Position numbers and translations under genes: made by a program. From contig NZ_JACCBM010000001.1 of the NCBI RefSeq assembly GCF_013409865.1, positions 620,001 through 684,000 of the forward strand: DNA of 64,000 nucleotides. The letters run 5' to 3'. The notes under the pieces were generated by a model, which ran no database searches, had not been told where the DNA came from, and saw only the letters and a program-made list of their open reading frames with translations. The DNA comes from Herbiconiux flava. GTDB taxonomy: Bacteria; Actinomycetota; Actinomycetes; Actinomycetales; Microbacteriaceae. Positions 15,169-22,995 of this stretch are shown piece by piece. Each line of letters begins with the position of its first letter. The stretch's first letter is position 1.

Positions 15169-18100
15169 TCAGGCCCGGGCGGGCACCGCGCCCCTCGTGC
15201 GGCCTCGGTGCGCGAGGGCGCGGAGCCGGGCGGCGAGGGCGAGACGGGAGGCCTCGGTGTCGACGTCGAAGAGCAGCAGCTCGGGCAGCGAGGTCGCGAA
15301 GTAGTCGACGGCGTCCTTCTCGCGTTCGAGCGTCGCGGCGCGCTCCTCGAGCGCCGTCCAGACGCGATCCGCCTCGTCGGGCTCGCCGAGGCGCAGGTGG
15401 GCGACGCCGACCCAGTAGTCGGCCGGTTCCGCCGGCCGCGATGCGACCGCCAGTGCCCCCGCGCCGTCACGGGCCCGTCGCCAGGCGGACTCCGCCTGCT
15501 CGGTCTCCCCGGCGAGCTCGAGCGCGTCGCCGAGGAGCACGAAGCGCTCGGCCAGGCTGTCGGCAGGGTGACGCCCCTCCCCCAGGTTCGCCGGCACGGC
15601 CACGCCGGAGCGCAGGAGCTCGGCGGCGTCGCGCGGCTGCCGCTCGAGCATCCGGCGCGCCACCTCGATCGTGGCGGCGTCGTACACGGCGATCACCCGG
15701 CCCTCGCCACCCTCGAACGGCCGGAAGGTGCGCGACGCGAGGATGTCGAGGGCGTCGTCGGGGGCACCGGTGGCGACGAGCAGCTCGAGGTGGTTCACCG
15801 TGAGGTCGTCGCGGCGGAGCACGACCGGGAGGCCGTGGCGCTCGAGCGCCTGCAGCCGCTCCGCGGGCCCGATGCCCCGGATGCGCGCCAGCACGTCGCG
15901 CTCGAAGACGAGGCGCGGGTCGCCGGGGCTGAGCTCGAGGGCCCGCGCGAGGAGCTCGTCGGCCGCGTCGCCGGAGCCGCCCGTGTTGACGGTCGCGATC
16001 GCCGCGTTCCGCCAGGCCACCGGGTCGGTGCTGCCGAGTGCGACGGCGTCGCGCAGCGCGGCCAGGGCGTCCTCGGTGCGTCCGGCGTCGAGCAGCCACG
16101 AGCCGAGCAGGGCCGGCGCGACCGGGTCGCCGGCGTCGGCCGCGGTGGCGGCGAGGAGGGCGTCGTACTCGTCGAGTCCGAAGGGGAAGGCCAGGGCGGA
16201 GTCGGCGGTGCGCGCGTCGCGTCGCTCGGCGACGGCGCGCTCCGGCTCGCCGAGCGCCTCCCACCACGTCGCCCGGAGGTAGTGCGCGACGGGAACGGGG
16301 TTGCCGAAAGCATGCCCGCGGGCCCGGTGCGCGCCCCCGGTTGATTCGGCGACTGCGTCGGTGGCGGCGAGCGCCGCGCGCCACTGCCCGCGGCGGGCGA
16401 GGTCGACGGCCACCGTCAGGACGGTCTTCGGGTCGGCGAACCGGGCGACCTCGCCCTGCTCCAGGCCGCACAGCACCGCCGCGACCGCGTCCAGAGGATC
16501 GGACTCCCGGCGGGCGGCGAGTGCGGAGGCGGCCTCGGCGTCACGGCCGAGCGCGCGCAGGGCCAGGATCGCCAGGTGCGCCGCGTCGGGGTTCGCCCGG
16601 TCGTGCGCCTCCGCCGAGCGCGCGTGCCGCAGAGCATCCGCGCCCCGCCCCTCGCGGAGAGCGACGCGGGACAGCGCCAGCTCGGAGGGCAGCGCCCAGG
16701 CCGCGTCCCACCCCGCCTTGCCGAAGTGCGCCGCGGCGGCGCCGAGCTCGCCCTGCCGCTCCAGCACGAGGCCCAACCGGTAGCTCGCCTCACCGCTCAC
16801 CGGGTTCAGATTGCGGCGGGTGAGGCGCTCGAGGGCGCGCTCCAGGTGCGAGCGCGCCGCCTCGTAGTCGCCCCGGCGGTAGGCGACGGCGCCCAGGGCG
16901 ATCGACGCCCGGGAGTCGCCGGGATCGCGCCGCAGCACCTCCTCGAAGTAGGGCACCGCCGATCGGGTCGGATGCCGGTTCTGCTGCAGGTGCACGCCCG
17001 TGAGGTAGAGCTCGTCGACGCTCTCGATCTGCTCGGGCAGCGGCGGCTCGGTGGCCGCCCACGGTTCGGGCCGGTCGTCGGCAGCAGCATCGGCGTCTGC
17101 GGCTGCTGGGGCGGAGGTGAACGCGATGAGCTCGTCGTCACCGTTCAGCACCCGCACGGTCAGGGCGCCTCCCTCGCCTGCGGCCGGGTGCACGACCAGG
17201 AAGGGGTCCCCGGGCTGCACCGTGATCGTCCACTCGGCGACGACCGTGGGCGCGCTGCCGTCGGCGCCCTCCGCCGCGTGCTCGAGCACCACCCGCGCGT
17301 CGACGAGCCGCACCGCACTCGCGACGCCGACCCGAGTCTCGGTGACGTCGGCGTCCAGCCGCACGGCGAGGTCCTTCGTCGCCTGGTGCGCCGGGCCGAT
17401 CTCCTGGATCGGGAACCAGTACTGGCTGAAGCTCCGCGTCTCCCCGGGTGCCAGGTAGCTGAAGTCGGGCTGGTTGTCGGTGAAGACCCCGGCCATCAGC
17501 TCGACGTAGGGTCCGTCGGAGTCGGTCAGCTGCGCGTCCCAGGCGTGGCCGATCGGCCCGTCGCCCCAGGTCCACTGCTTCTTGCCCGGCGAGATCGAGC
17601 GATCGGCCCAGTGCACGAAGCCGGCGCGTTCGCGGTGGTCGTAGCCGCCGAAGAAGCCCTGCTCGGTGTCGGTGACCATGTACGAGGTCGGCACGGGGAT
17701 GTTCCCGTAGAAGTCGATCCGGTCGGCATCCGGATGCTCGGCATCGGCCAGGGCGGGGTAGTCGACCCCGTAGTAGGGCCGGTCAGCGCGCGGGAAGGCG
17801 GTGATCGCGCGCCGGGCGTGGTCGGCCACGTAGCGCACGTCGGTGGGGAAGAACGACTGGTAGTCGTCGTGCGACCGGGCGGCGACGTTGGCCCACCAGA
17901 GGAAGGTCTGCGGCTCGTCCGTGCGGTTGTGCAGGCGCGCCGCCACCTCGATCGCCGAGCTGTCGCCGCGCAGCCGCACGCCGTGGTCGCCGCGCATCCG
18001 CTGCAGGGGATCGAGGTCGCTGTGCCATACCGTCACGTCGCCCGGGCCGGCACGCTCGATGCTCGTCTCCACCGGGAGGAAGGTGGCCGGGCGGTGGTGC

Positions 18101-18537
18101 TGCGGCCAGTTGAACTCGACGCCGCCCGAGATCCACGGGCCGGCGAGGCCCACGAGGGCGGGCTTGATGACGTTGTTGCGGTAGAAGAAGTCGTAGCCGC
18201 GGGTCTTGTCGTAGCCGATGTGGATGCGGCCGCCGATCTCGGGCAGCAGCATCAGCCGCACCCAGCGGTTCTCGAGGTGGACGGCCCGCCACCGCCGCGG
18301 GGTCTTCTCCGCGGCGATGCTGTCGACGAAGGGGATCGGATACACCTTGCCGCTGGACCCCTGGTAGACCCGCCGGTCGAGGAAGAGCGGGTAGCGGTCG
18401 GGCTCGCCCGGCTCGTAGCTGTCGATCTCGATCGCGCTCGTCCAGCAGGCGACCCCGCCCTGGTCGATGAGGGCCTGCTGCTCGGGGGGCGCGTCGGGCA
18501 GGTCGATCAGACTGAGGGCGGCGTCGGCATTCGTCAC
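15169..18537 (-). CDS. DUF5107 domain protein with TPR repeats
   Basis: Very large cytosolic protein (1122 aa) of the DUF5107 plus tetratricopeptide type. The N-terminal half (about residues 1-430) is a beta-rich sugar-mutarotase-like domain (LPEIGGRIHIGYDKTRGYDF, WISGGVEFNWPQHHRP, GFVHWAD). The C-terminal part is a long array of TPR-like helices, for example RRDPGDSRASIALGAVAYRR. Such genes accompany glycan-degradation loci in actinobacteria; no enzyme activity is established. The GTG start is chosen because upstream codons run antisense through the AraC gene, and TAACCT (complement of 18545-18550) lies 7 nt upstream, fitting a leaderless mRNA. It is divergent from the AraC regulator. Confidence 0.82.
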   Translation of the reverse strand: MTNADAALSLIDLPDAPPEQQALIDQGGVACWTSAIEIDSYEPGEPDRYPLFLDRRVYQGSSGKVYPIPFVDSIAAEKTPRRWRAVHLENRWVRLMLLPEIGGRIHIGYDKTRGYDFFYRNNVIKPALVGLAGPWISGGVEFNWPQHHRPATFLPVETSIERAGPGDVTVWHSDLDPLQRMRGDHGVRLRGDSSAIEVAARLHNRTDEPQTFLWWANVAARSHDDYQSFFPTDVRYVADHARRAITAFPRADRPYYGVDYPALADAEHPDADRIDFYGNIPVPTSYMVTDTEQGFFGGYDHRERAGFVHWADRSISPGKKQWTWGDGPIGHAWDAQLTDSDGPYVELMAGVFTDNQPDFSYLAPGETRSFSQYWFPIQEIGPAHQATKDLAVRLDADVTETRVGVASAVRLVDARVVLEHAAEGADGSAPTVVAEWTITVQPGDPFLVVHPAAGEGGALTVRVLNGDDELIAFTSAPAAADADAAADDRPEPWAATEPPLPEQIESVDELYLTGVHLQQNRHPTRSAVPYFEEVLRRDPGDSRASIALGAVAYRRGDYEAARSHLERALERLTRRNLNPVSGEASYRLGLVLERQGELGAAAAHFGKAGWDAAWALPSELALSRVALREGRGADALRHARSAEAHDRANPDAAHLAILALRALGRDAEAASALAARRESDPLDAVAAVLCGLEQGEVARFADPKTVLTVAVDLARRGQWRAALAATDAVAESTGGAHRARGHAFGNPVPVAHYLRATWWEALGEPERAVAERRDARTADSALAFPFGLDEYDALLAATAADAGDPVAPALLGSWLLDAGRTEDALAALRDAVALGSTDPVAWRNAAIATVNTGGSGDAADELLARALELSPGDPRLVFERDVLARIRGIGPAERLQALERHGLPVVLRRDDLTVNHLELLVATGAPDDALDILASRTFRPFEGGEGRVIAVYDAATIEVARRMLERQPRDAAELLRSGVAVPANLGEGRHPADSLAERFVLLGDALELAGETEQAESAWRRARDGAGALAVASRPAEPADYWVGVAHLRLGEPDEADRVWTALEERAATLEREKDAVDYFATSLPELLLFDVDTEASRLALAARLRALAHRGRTRGAVPARA

Positions 18538-18593
18538 AGCGTCGAGGTTAGAGATCGCGGGCGGGTGCGCGCCATAGTGGGCTCCTCGGTGAA

Positions 18594-18634
18594 CCTGGAC
18601 AAATCGCTGACGAGGTTGTCTAGACTGGCGCCCG
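18594..18634. promoter_or_regulatory. AraC/DUF5107 divergent promoter with CCTGGACAAATCG element
   Basis: CCTGGACAAATCG (18594-18606) recurs almost exactly, inverted, at 19605-19617 before the ABC operon. GACAA (18598-18602) and TTGTC (18616-18620) form a dyad. TAGACT (18621-18626) is a likely -10 box, with TGGACA (18596-18601) as a weak -35 at 19 bp; 7 nt later comes the GTG start, so the araC-type mRNA is probably leaderless and the element overlaps its promoter. Confidence 0.6.
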
Positions 18635-19527
18635 TGCTGATTCGAGACGGATTCCCTGGGCAGCGTCTGCGGGTGCTGCCGAGGCCCCGGGTCGCCGAGG
18701 CGCTGTCGACGCCGATCACCGGGCGGATGCTCGTGACCGACGCCGGCCACTTCCCCCACGCCGCGGCGCACGGCCGCGATCGGCCTCGCGGCGCGGAGGA
18801 GGTGGTGGTCATCCTGTGCACCGGAGGAGCCGGACACCTCGAGGTGCGCGGCGAGGAGCACCCGGTGGCACCGGGCGAGGTCGCCGTCATCCCGCGGGGC
18901 GAGCCCCACCGCTACCGCGCCGATCCCCGCGACCCATGGACGATCTGGTGGATGCACGTGACCGGCGCCGACGCCGACGACCTCGTCACCGCCATCACGC
19001 AGCCCTCGAACGACTTCTCGCCGGTGATGCAGGTGCACGATCCCTACGCCGCGAAGGCGGCCCTGGAGCACGCACTGGTCTCCCTCGAGCGGGACGAGAC
19101 GCTGGCGAGCCTGTTCGCCGCGTCGGGCGCCGCCTGGGGACTGCTGGCCCAGCTCGCTGCCGACCGGGCGCGGGGAGCGAAGGAGACCGGCGATCCGATC
19201 CTCGCGGCACAGGACTACCTGCGGGAGCATCTCGAGACCACGACGAGCGTCGCGGAGCTCGCGACGATCGCCGGGCTCAGCGTCTCGCACTTCTCGGCCC
19301 GCTTCCGGCTGGCCTCCGGGATGGGCGTCGTGGAGTACCACAAGCGCCTCCGCAGCGCCCGGGCCCGCGAGCTGCTGATCACCACCGAGGCCACGGTGGC
19401 CGACATCGCCCGCGCGGTGGGCTACGACGACCCGTTCTACTTCTCCCGCCAGTTCCGCGCGATCAACGGCACCAGCCCGAGCAGCTACCGGCTGTCGTTC
19501 CGCGACCGCTCGCAGCCGCACGACTGA
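18634..19527 (+). CDS. AraC-family regulator with N-terminal cupin arm
   Basis: Sugar-type AraC/XylS regulator of 297 residues. The N-terminal half is a cupin sensor (CTGGAGHLEVRGEEHPVAPG, then PRGEPHRYRADP). The C-terminal 100 residues carry two HTH motifs: SVAELATIAGLSVSHFSARF and TVADIARAVGYDDPFYFSRQ, ending in the family signature FRAINGTSPSSYR. The GTG start has no Shine-Dalgarno site but a -10 box 7 nt upstream. The position between the DUF5107 gene and the sugar ABC operon makes it their likely activator. Confidence 0.92.
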   Translation: MLIRDGFPGQRLRVLPRPRVAEALSTPITGRMLVTDAGHFPHAAAHGRDRPRGAEEVVVILCTGGAGHLEVRGEEHPVAPGEVAVIPRGEPHRYRADPRDPWTIWWMHVTGADADDLVTAITQPSNDFSPVMQVHDPYAAKAALEHALVSLERDETLASLFAASGAAWGLLAQLAADRARGAKETGDPILAAQDYLREHLETTTSVAELATIAGLSVSHFSARFRLASGMGVVEYHKRLRSARARELLITTEATVADIARAVGYDDPFYFSRQFRAINGTSPSSYRLSFRDRSQPHD

Positions 19528-19540
19528 GGAGATCCGTCCA

Positions 19541-19561
19541 GGCGATCCGGGCCGGATCGCC
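19541..19561. promoter_or_regulatory. 21-bp dyad after the AraC gene
   Basis: GGCGATCCGG, one central base and CCGGATCGCC form a perfect dyad 13 bp after the araC-type stop codon. A one-base centre and the absence of a T-run make an intrinsic terminator doubtful; it could be an operator for the ABC operon that starts 155 bp downstream. Confidence 0.4.
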
Positions 19562-19604
19562 GGGGAATTGCCCCTGCGCGCTGACCGGCGACGCGGTTGT
19601 TCGT

Positions 19605-19690
19605 CGATATGTCCAGGCCGATCCTCCGTTCTGTCTATCGTGACGCGCCGTGGGCGCTCCGTAGTATCGCTCGATGTAGCCCGCGGGCTA
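19605..19690 (+). promoter_or_regulatory. Control region of the sugar ABC operon
   Basis: CGATATGTCCAGG (19605-19617) is the inverted counterpart of the element before the AraC gene (12 of 13 bases). TAGTAT (19662-19667) is the best -10 candidate. TAGCCCGCGGGCTA (19677-19690) is a perfect 14-bp palindrome between that box and the ribosome site GAGGGAG near 19699, a position typical of a repressor site. Confidence 0.5.
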
Positions 19691-19715
19691 TCCGACCCGA
19701 GGGAGTGTTCATCTC

Positions 19716-20633
19716 ATGGCTGTCCTAGTCGCCAGCGGATCCAAGGCCCCGGCTCGACCTCGTCGCCGCCCGGTCGTCTCCAGCGGATGGGCCTTCGTGA
19801 TCCCCTTCCTGGTGTTCTTCGCTATCGCCATCCTGGCTCCCGTCGTCTACGCGATCTACCTGAGCCTGTTCCGCGATCAGCTGGTCGGCGGCTCGAGCTT
19901 CGTGGGCCTCGCCAACTACGGGCAGGCCCTCACCGACCCCGACTTCTGGTTCGGTGTCGGCCGCGTGTTCGGCTTCATGATCATCCAGGTGCCGATCATG
20001 CTCGTCTTCTCGCTGATCGCGGCGCTCGCCATCGACAGCGGGCGGCTGCGGGCACCGGGCTTCTACCGCATCCTGCTCTTCCTCCCCTACGCGGTGCCCG
20101 GCGTCGTCGCGGTGCTCATCTGGGGCTTCATCTACGGTCCGCGCTTCGGGCTGGTGGGTTCGATCAATTCCTTCCTGGGCGCCCAGATCTTCACACCGCT
20201 CACCCCCGAGTGGGTGCTCGGCTCGATCGCGAACATCGCCGTGTGGGAGTTCGCCGGGTACAACATGGTGATCTTCTACGCGGCGCTCCGCACCGTGCCG
20301 AACGAGCTGTACGAGGCGGCGTCGCTCGACGGCGCCGGAGCGTTCCGCACGATCCTGTCGATCAAGCTGCCCGCCCTGCGCGGCGCCCTCGTGATCACCA
20401 CCATCTTCTCAATCATCGGCAGCTTCCAGCTCTTCAACGAGCCGAACCTGCTGAAGCCGATCGCACCGAACGCGATCACCAGCACGTTCACCCCCAACCT
20501 CTACGCCTACAACCTCGCCTTCACCGGACAGCAGTACAACTACTCGGCGACGATCGCGATCGTGATGGGACTCCTCACCGCCGTGATCGCCTATGTGGTG
20601 CAGCTCCGGGGCACCCGGAAGGAACTCCGATGA
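19716..20633 (+). CDS. Sugar ABC transporter permease (MalF/UgpA type)
   Basis: Inner-membrane permease of a CUT1-type carbohydrate importer, 305 aa, with six membrane segments. The cytoplasmic EAA loop that docks the ATPase is ELYEAASLDGAGAFRTILSI. The first helix (FVIPFLVFFAIAILAPVVYA) and LFRDQLVGGSSFVGLANY are typical of UgpA-like subunits. It leads the operon permease-permease-binding protein, with a good ribosome site (GAGGGAG). No ATPase is encoded here, as is usual for actinobacterial systems sharing one MsiK-type ATPase. Confidence 0.93.
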   Translation: MAVLVASGSKAPARPRRRPVVSSGWAFVIPFLVFFAIAILAPVVYAIYLSLFRDQLVGGSSFVGLANYGQALTDPDFWFGVGRVFGFMIIQVPIMLVFSLIAALAIDSGRLRAPGFYRILLFLPYAVPGVVAVLIWGFIYGPRFGLVGSINSFLGAQIFTPLTPEWVLGSIANIAVWEFAGYNMVIFYAALRTVPNELYEAASLDGAGAFRTILSIKLPALRGALVITTIFSIIGSFQLFNEPNLLKPIAPNAITSTFTPNLYAYNLAFTGQQYNYSATIAIVMGLLTAVIAYVVQLRGTRKELR

Positions 20634-21511
20634 ACGCCGCCCCGATCGAGCGCCGGCGATCCCGGCTCGCTCCCCGCTCCTCCATCGGCCTCACGATCGT
20701 GATGATCGTGCTGGTGCTCTACACGCTGGTGCCGCTGGCGTACCTGCTGATCAACTCGACCAAGTCGCAGGACGACTTCTTCACCTCGTTCGGGCTGTCG
20801 TTCGGCTCCAGCTTCAACCTCTTCCAGAACATCGGCGAGGTCTTCAGCTACAACGACGGCATCTATTCGCGCTGGTTCCTCAACACGCTGCTCTACGTGG
20901 TCGTGTCGGCGGGAGGCGCCACGATCCTCGCCGCCCTCGGCGGCTACGGCATCGCGAAGTTCCGCTTCAAAGGACGCAGCGCCGTCTTCGCCGTGGTGCT
21001 CGGAGCGGTCGCCATCCCGGGCACCGCCCTGGCGCTGCCCACCTTCCTGCTGTTCAGCTCGATCGGTCTGGTGAACACGCCCTGGGCGATCATCATCCCG
21101 TCGCTCGTGAGCCCGTTCGGCCTCTACCTGATGTGGACCTACGCGAGCGAGGCCGTGCCGAGCGAGATCCTCGAGGCGGCCCGCATCGACGGGGCCGGCG
21201 AGTTCCGCACCTTCTTCACGGTGTCGATCCGCCTGCTGGCGCCGGGCCTCGTGACGGTGCTGCTGTTCTCGATCGTGACGACGTGGAACAACTACTTCCT
21301 GCCGCTGATCATGCTCAGCGATCCGAAGTGGTACCCGCTCACGCTCGGGCTGGCGCAGTGGAACGCGCAGTCCACCGGAACGAACGCCGACCCCATCCAG
21401 AACCTCATCATCACCGGATCGCTGCTGGCGATCATCCCGCTGGTGATCGTGTTCCTGCTCCTCCAGCGCTACTGGCAGTCGGGACTGGCCGCCGGAAGCG
21501 TGAAGGCCTGA
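20630..21511 (+). CDS. Sugar ABC transporter permease (MalG/UgpE type)
   Basis: Second CUT1 permease, 293 aa, six membrane segments, EAA loop EILEAARIDGAGEFRTFF. The C-terminus (QRYWQSGLAAGSVKA) is the standard MalG-family ending. The ATG overlaps the stop of the first permease by 4 nt (ATGA) and has GGAAGGA upstream, so the two subunits are translationally coupled and should pair in the membrane. Confidence 0.93.
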   Translation: MNAAPIERRRSRLAPRSSIGLTIVMIVLVLYTLVPLAYLLINSTKSQDDFFTSFGLSFGSSFNLFQNIGEVFSYNDGIYSRWFLNTLLYVVVSAGGATILAALGGYGIAKFRFKGRSAVFAVVLGAVAIPGTALALPTFLLFSSIGLVNTPWAIIIPSLVSPFGLYLMWTYASEAVPSEILEAARIDGAGEFRTFFTVSIRLLAPGLVTVLLFSIVTTWNNYFLPLIMLSDPKWYPLTLGLAQWNAQSTGTNADPIQNLIITGSLLAIIPLVIVFLLLQRYWQSGLAAGSVKA

Positions 21512-21566
21512 CCCCGCATCCCCACCTCGCACCACCTGAGAACCCCAACACAAGGAAGTGACACCC

Positions 21567-22910
21567 GTGAAACGCACCAGGATCGCAGCAGCAGTGCTCA
21601 CCGCAGCGCTCATCGGCACCGGCCTCGCCGCGTGCTCCCCCGGAGGAGGCGCCGGCGGCGGAGCCGCGGCCGGCTCCGGCTCGCCCGCCGACCTCGAGGC
21701 AGCCCTCGAGAAGGGCGGCGAGATCACCTACTGGGCGTGGGCTCCCGCCTCCGAGGCCAAGGCGAAGGCCTTCGAGGAGAAGTACCCGAACGTCACCGTG
21801 AACTACGTCAACGCCGGCAGCGGCGTCGACGAGTACACCAAGATCACCAACGCGATCAAGGCCGGCACCGGCGCTCCCGACGTGGCCCAGATCGAGTACA
21901 CGGCGATGCCCCAGTTCTACCTCGCCGACAACCTCGTCGACCTCTCGGGCTACGGCTTCGGCGACCTCGAGGACGACTACATCCCCGGCTCGTGGAGCGC
22001 CGTCGCGTCCGGCGACCAGGTCTTCGGACTGCCGGAGGACTCGGGCCCCATGGCAATGTTCTACAACAAGCGCGTCTTCGACCAGTACGGCATCACCGTG
22101 CCGACCACCTGGGACGAGTTCAGCGCCGCCGCGGAGACGCTGCACGCGGCCGACCCCAACCAGTACCTCACCTCCGACGGCGGTGACGGCTACTTCGCCA
22201 GCAGCATGATCTGGCAGGCGGGCGGCCACCCGTTCCAGGTCGACGGCACCGACGTGACCATCGACCTGCAGGACGAGGGAACCGCCAAGTGGACGGGCGT
22301 CTGGAACGAGCTCGTCGAGAAGAAGCTGCTCTCGCCGACCCCGAGCTACACCGACGACTGGTACAAGCAGCTGGGCAACGGTCAGATCGCCGCGCTGATC
22401 AGCGGCGCCTGGATGCCGAGCCTGCTCGAGTCCGCCGCGCCCGAGGGCTCCGGTGACTGGCAGGCCGCGCCGATGCCGACCTACGACGGCACCGCGGCCT
22501 CCGCGAACTTCGGCGGCAGCGCGCAGGGCGTCATCTCGCAGACGAAGAACCCCGCCCTCGCCGCGGCCTTCGTGCAGTGGATCAACGACACCCCCGAGGG
22601 TGTGCAGATCCTCCAGGACTCAGGCAGCTTCCCGTCGACCGTCGCCGCGCTCACCGCGCCCGAGTTCGCCGAGGCCACCTCGGACTACTTCGGTGGCCAG
22701 CAGGTCAACAAGGTGCTCCTGGATGCCGCGGACACGGTGCCGGAGGGATGGCAGTACCTGCCCTTCCAGACCTACGCGCAGACGATCTTCGCCGACTCCG
22801 TCGGACAGTCGTACGCCAGCAACTCGGATCTGAACCCCGGACTGAAGAAGTGGCAGGACTCGCTCGTCAGCTACGGCAACGAGCAGGGCTTCACGGTGAC
22901 GGGGAAGTAG
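21567..22910 (+). CDS. Sugar-binding lipoprotein of the ABC importer
   Basis: Extracellular carbohydrate-binding lipoprotein, 447 aa, of the MalE/UgpB-like cluster. The signal peptide ends at lipobox GLAAC. EITYWAWAPASEAKAKAFEE and GAPDVAQIEYTAMPQFYLAD are characteristic, as are the aromatic residues lining the cleft (for example YWAW). The GTG at 21567 is preferred over one at 21558, because AAGGAA is then correctly spaced. Galactosides or galactose-containing oligosaccharides are likely cargo from the neighbouring GH35 enzyme and epimerase, but this is inference. Confidence 0.92.
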   Translation: MKRTRIAAAVLTAALIGTGLAACSPGGGAGGGAAAGSGSPADLEAALEKGGEITYWAWAPASEAKAKAFEEKYPNVTVNYVNAGSGVDEYTKITNAIKAGTGAPDVAQIEYTAMPQFYLADNLVDLSGYGFGDLEDDYIPGSWSAVASGDQVFGLPEDSGPMAMFYNKRVFDQYGITVPTTWDEFSAAAETLHAADPNQYLTSDGGDGYFASSMIWQAGGHPFQVDGTDVTIDLQDEGTAKWTGVWNELVEKKLLSPTPSYTDDWYKQLGNGQIAALISGAWMPSLLESAAPEGSGDWQAAPMPTYDGTAASANFGGSAQGVISQTKNPALAAAFVQWINDTPEGVQILQDSGSFPSTVAALTAPEFAEATSDYFGGQQVNKVLLDAADTVPEGWQYLPFQTYAQTIFADSVGQSYASNSDLNPGLKKWQDSLVSYGNEQGFTVTGK

Positions 22911-22929
22911 CGCCCAGTCCCTTGCACGA

Positions 22930-22963
22930 AGAACGGCCCGGCTCGCGAGAGCCGGGCCGTTCT
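22930..22963. terminator. Rho-independent terminator, probably bidirectional
   Basis: A perfect 15-bp stem (AGAACGGCCCGGCTC at 22930-22944 with its complement at 22949-22963) closes on GCGA and is followed by TTT. It ends the sugar ABC operon; the A-rich flank on the other side suits the convergent GH35 gene. Confidence 0.9.
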
Positions 22964-22995
22964 TTCGTGGTCGTCTGTTTCGTCGTCGTCGCCGC

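Noticed and set aside
18538..19521. N-terminal extension of the DUF5107 gene to a 1450-aa protein
   Set aside because: The extension runs antisense through the AraC gene, whose domains are clear. The family-like start and a promoter box lie at 18537.
19541..19561. Intrinsic terminator after the AraC gene
   Set aside because: The dyad has a one-base centre and is not followed by a T-run; it is listed as a possible operator instead.
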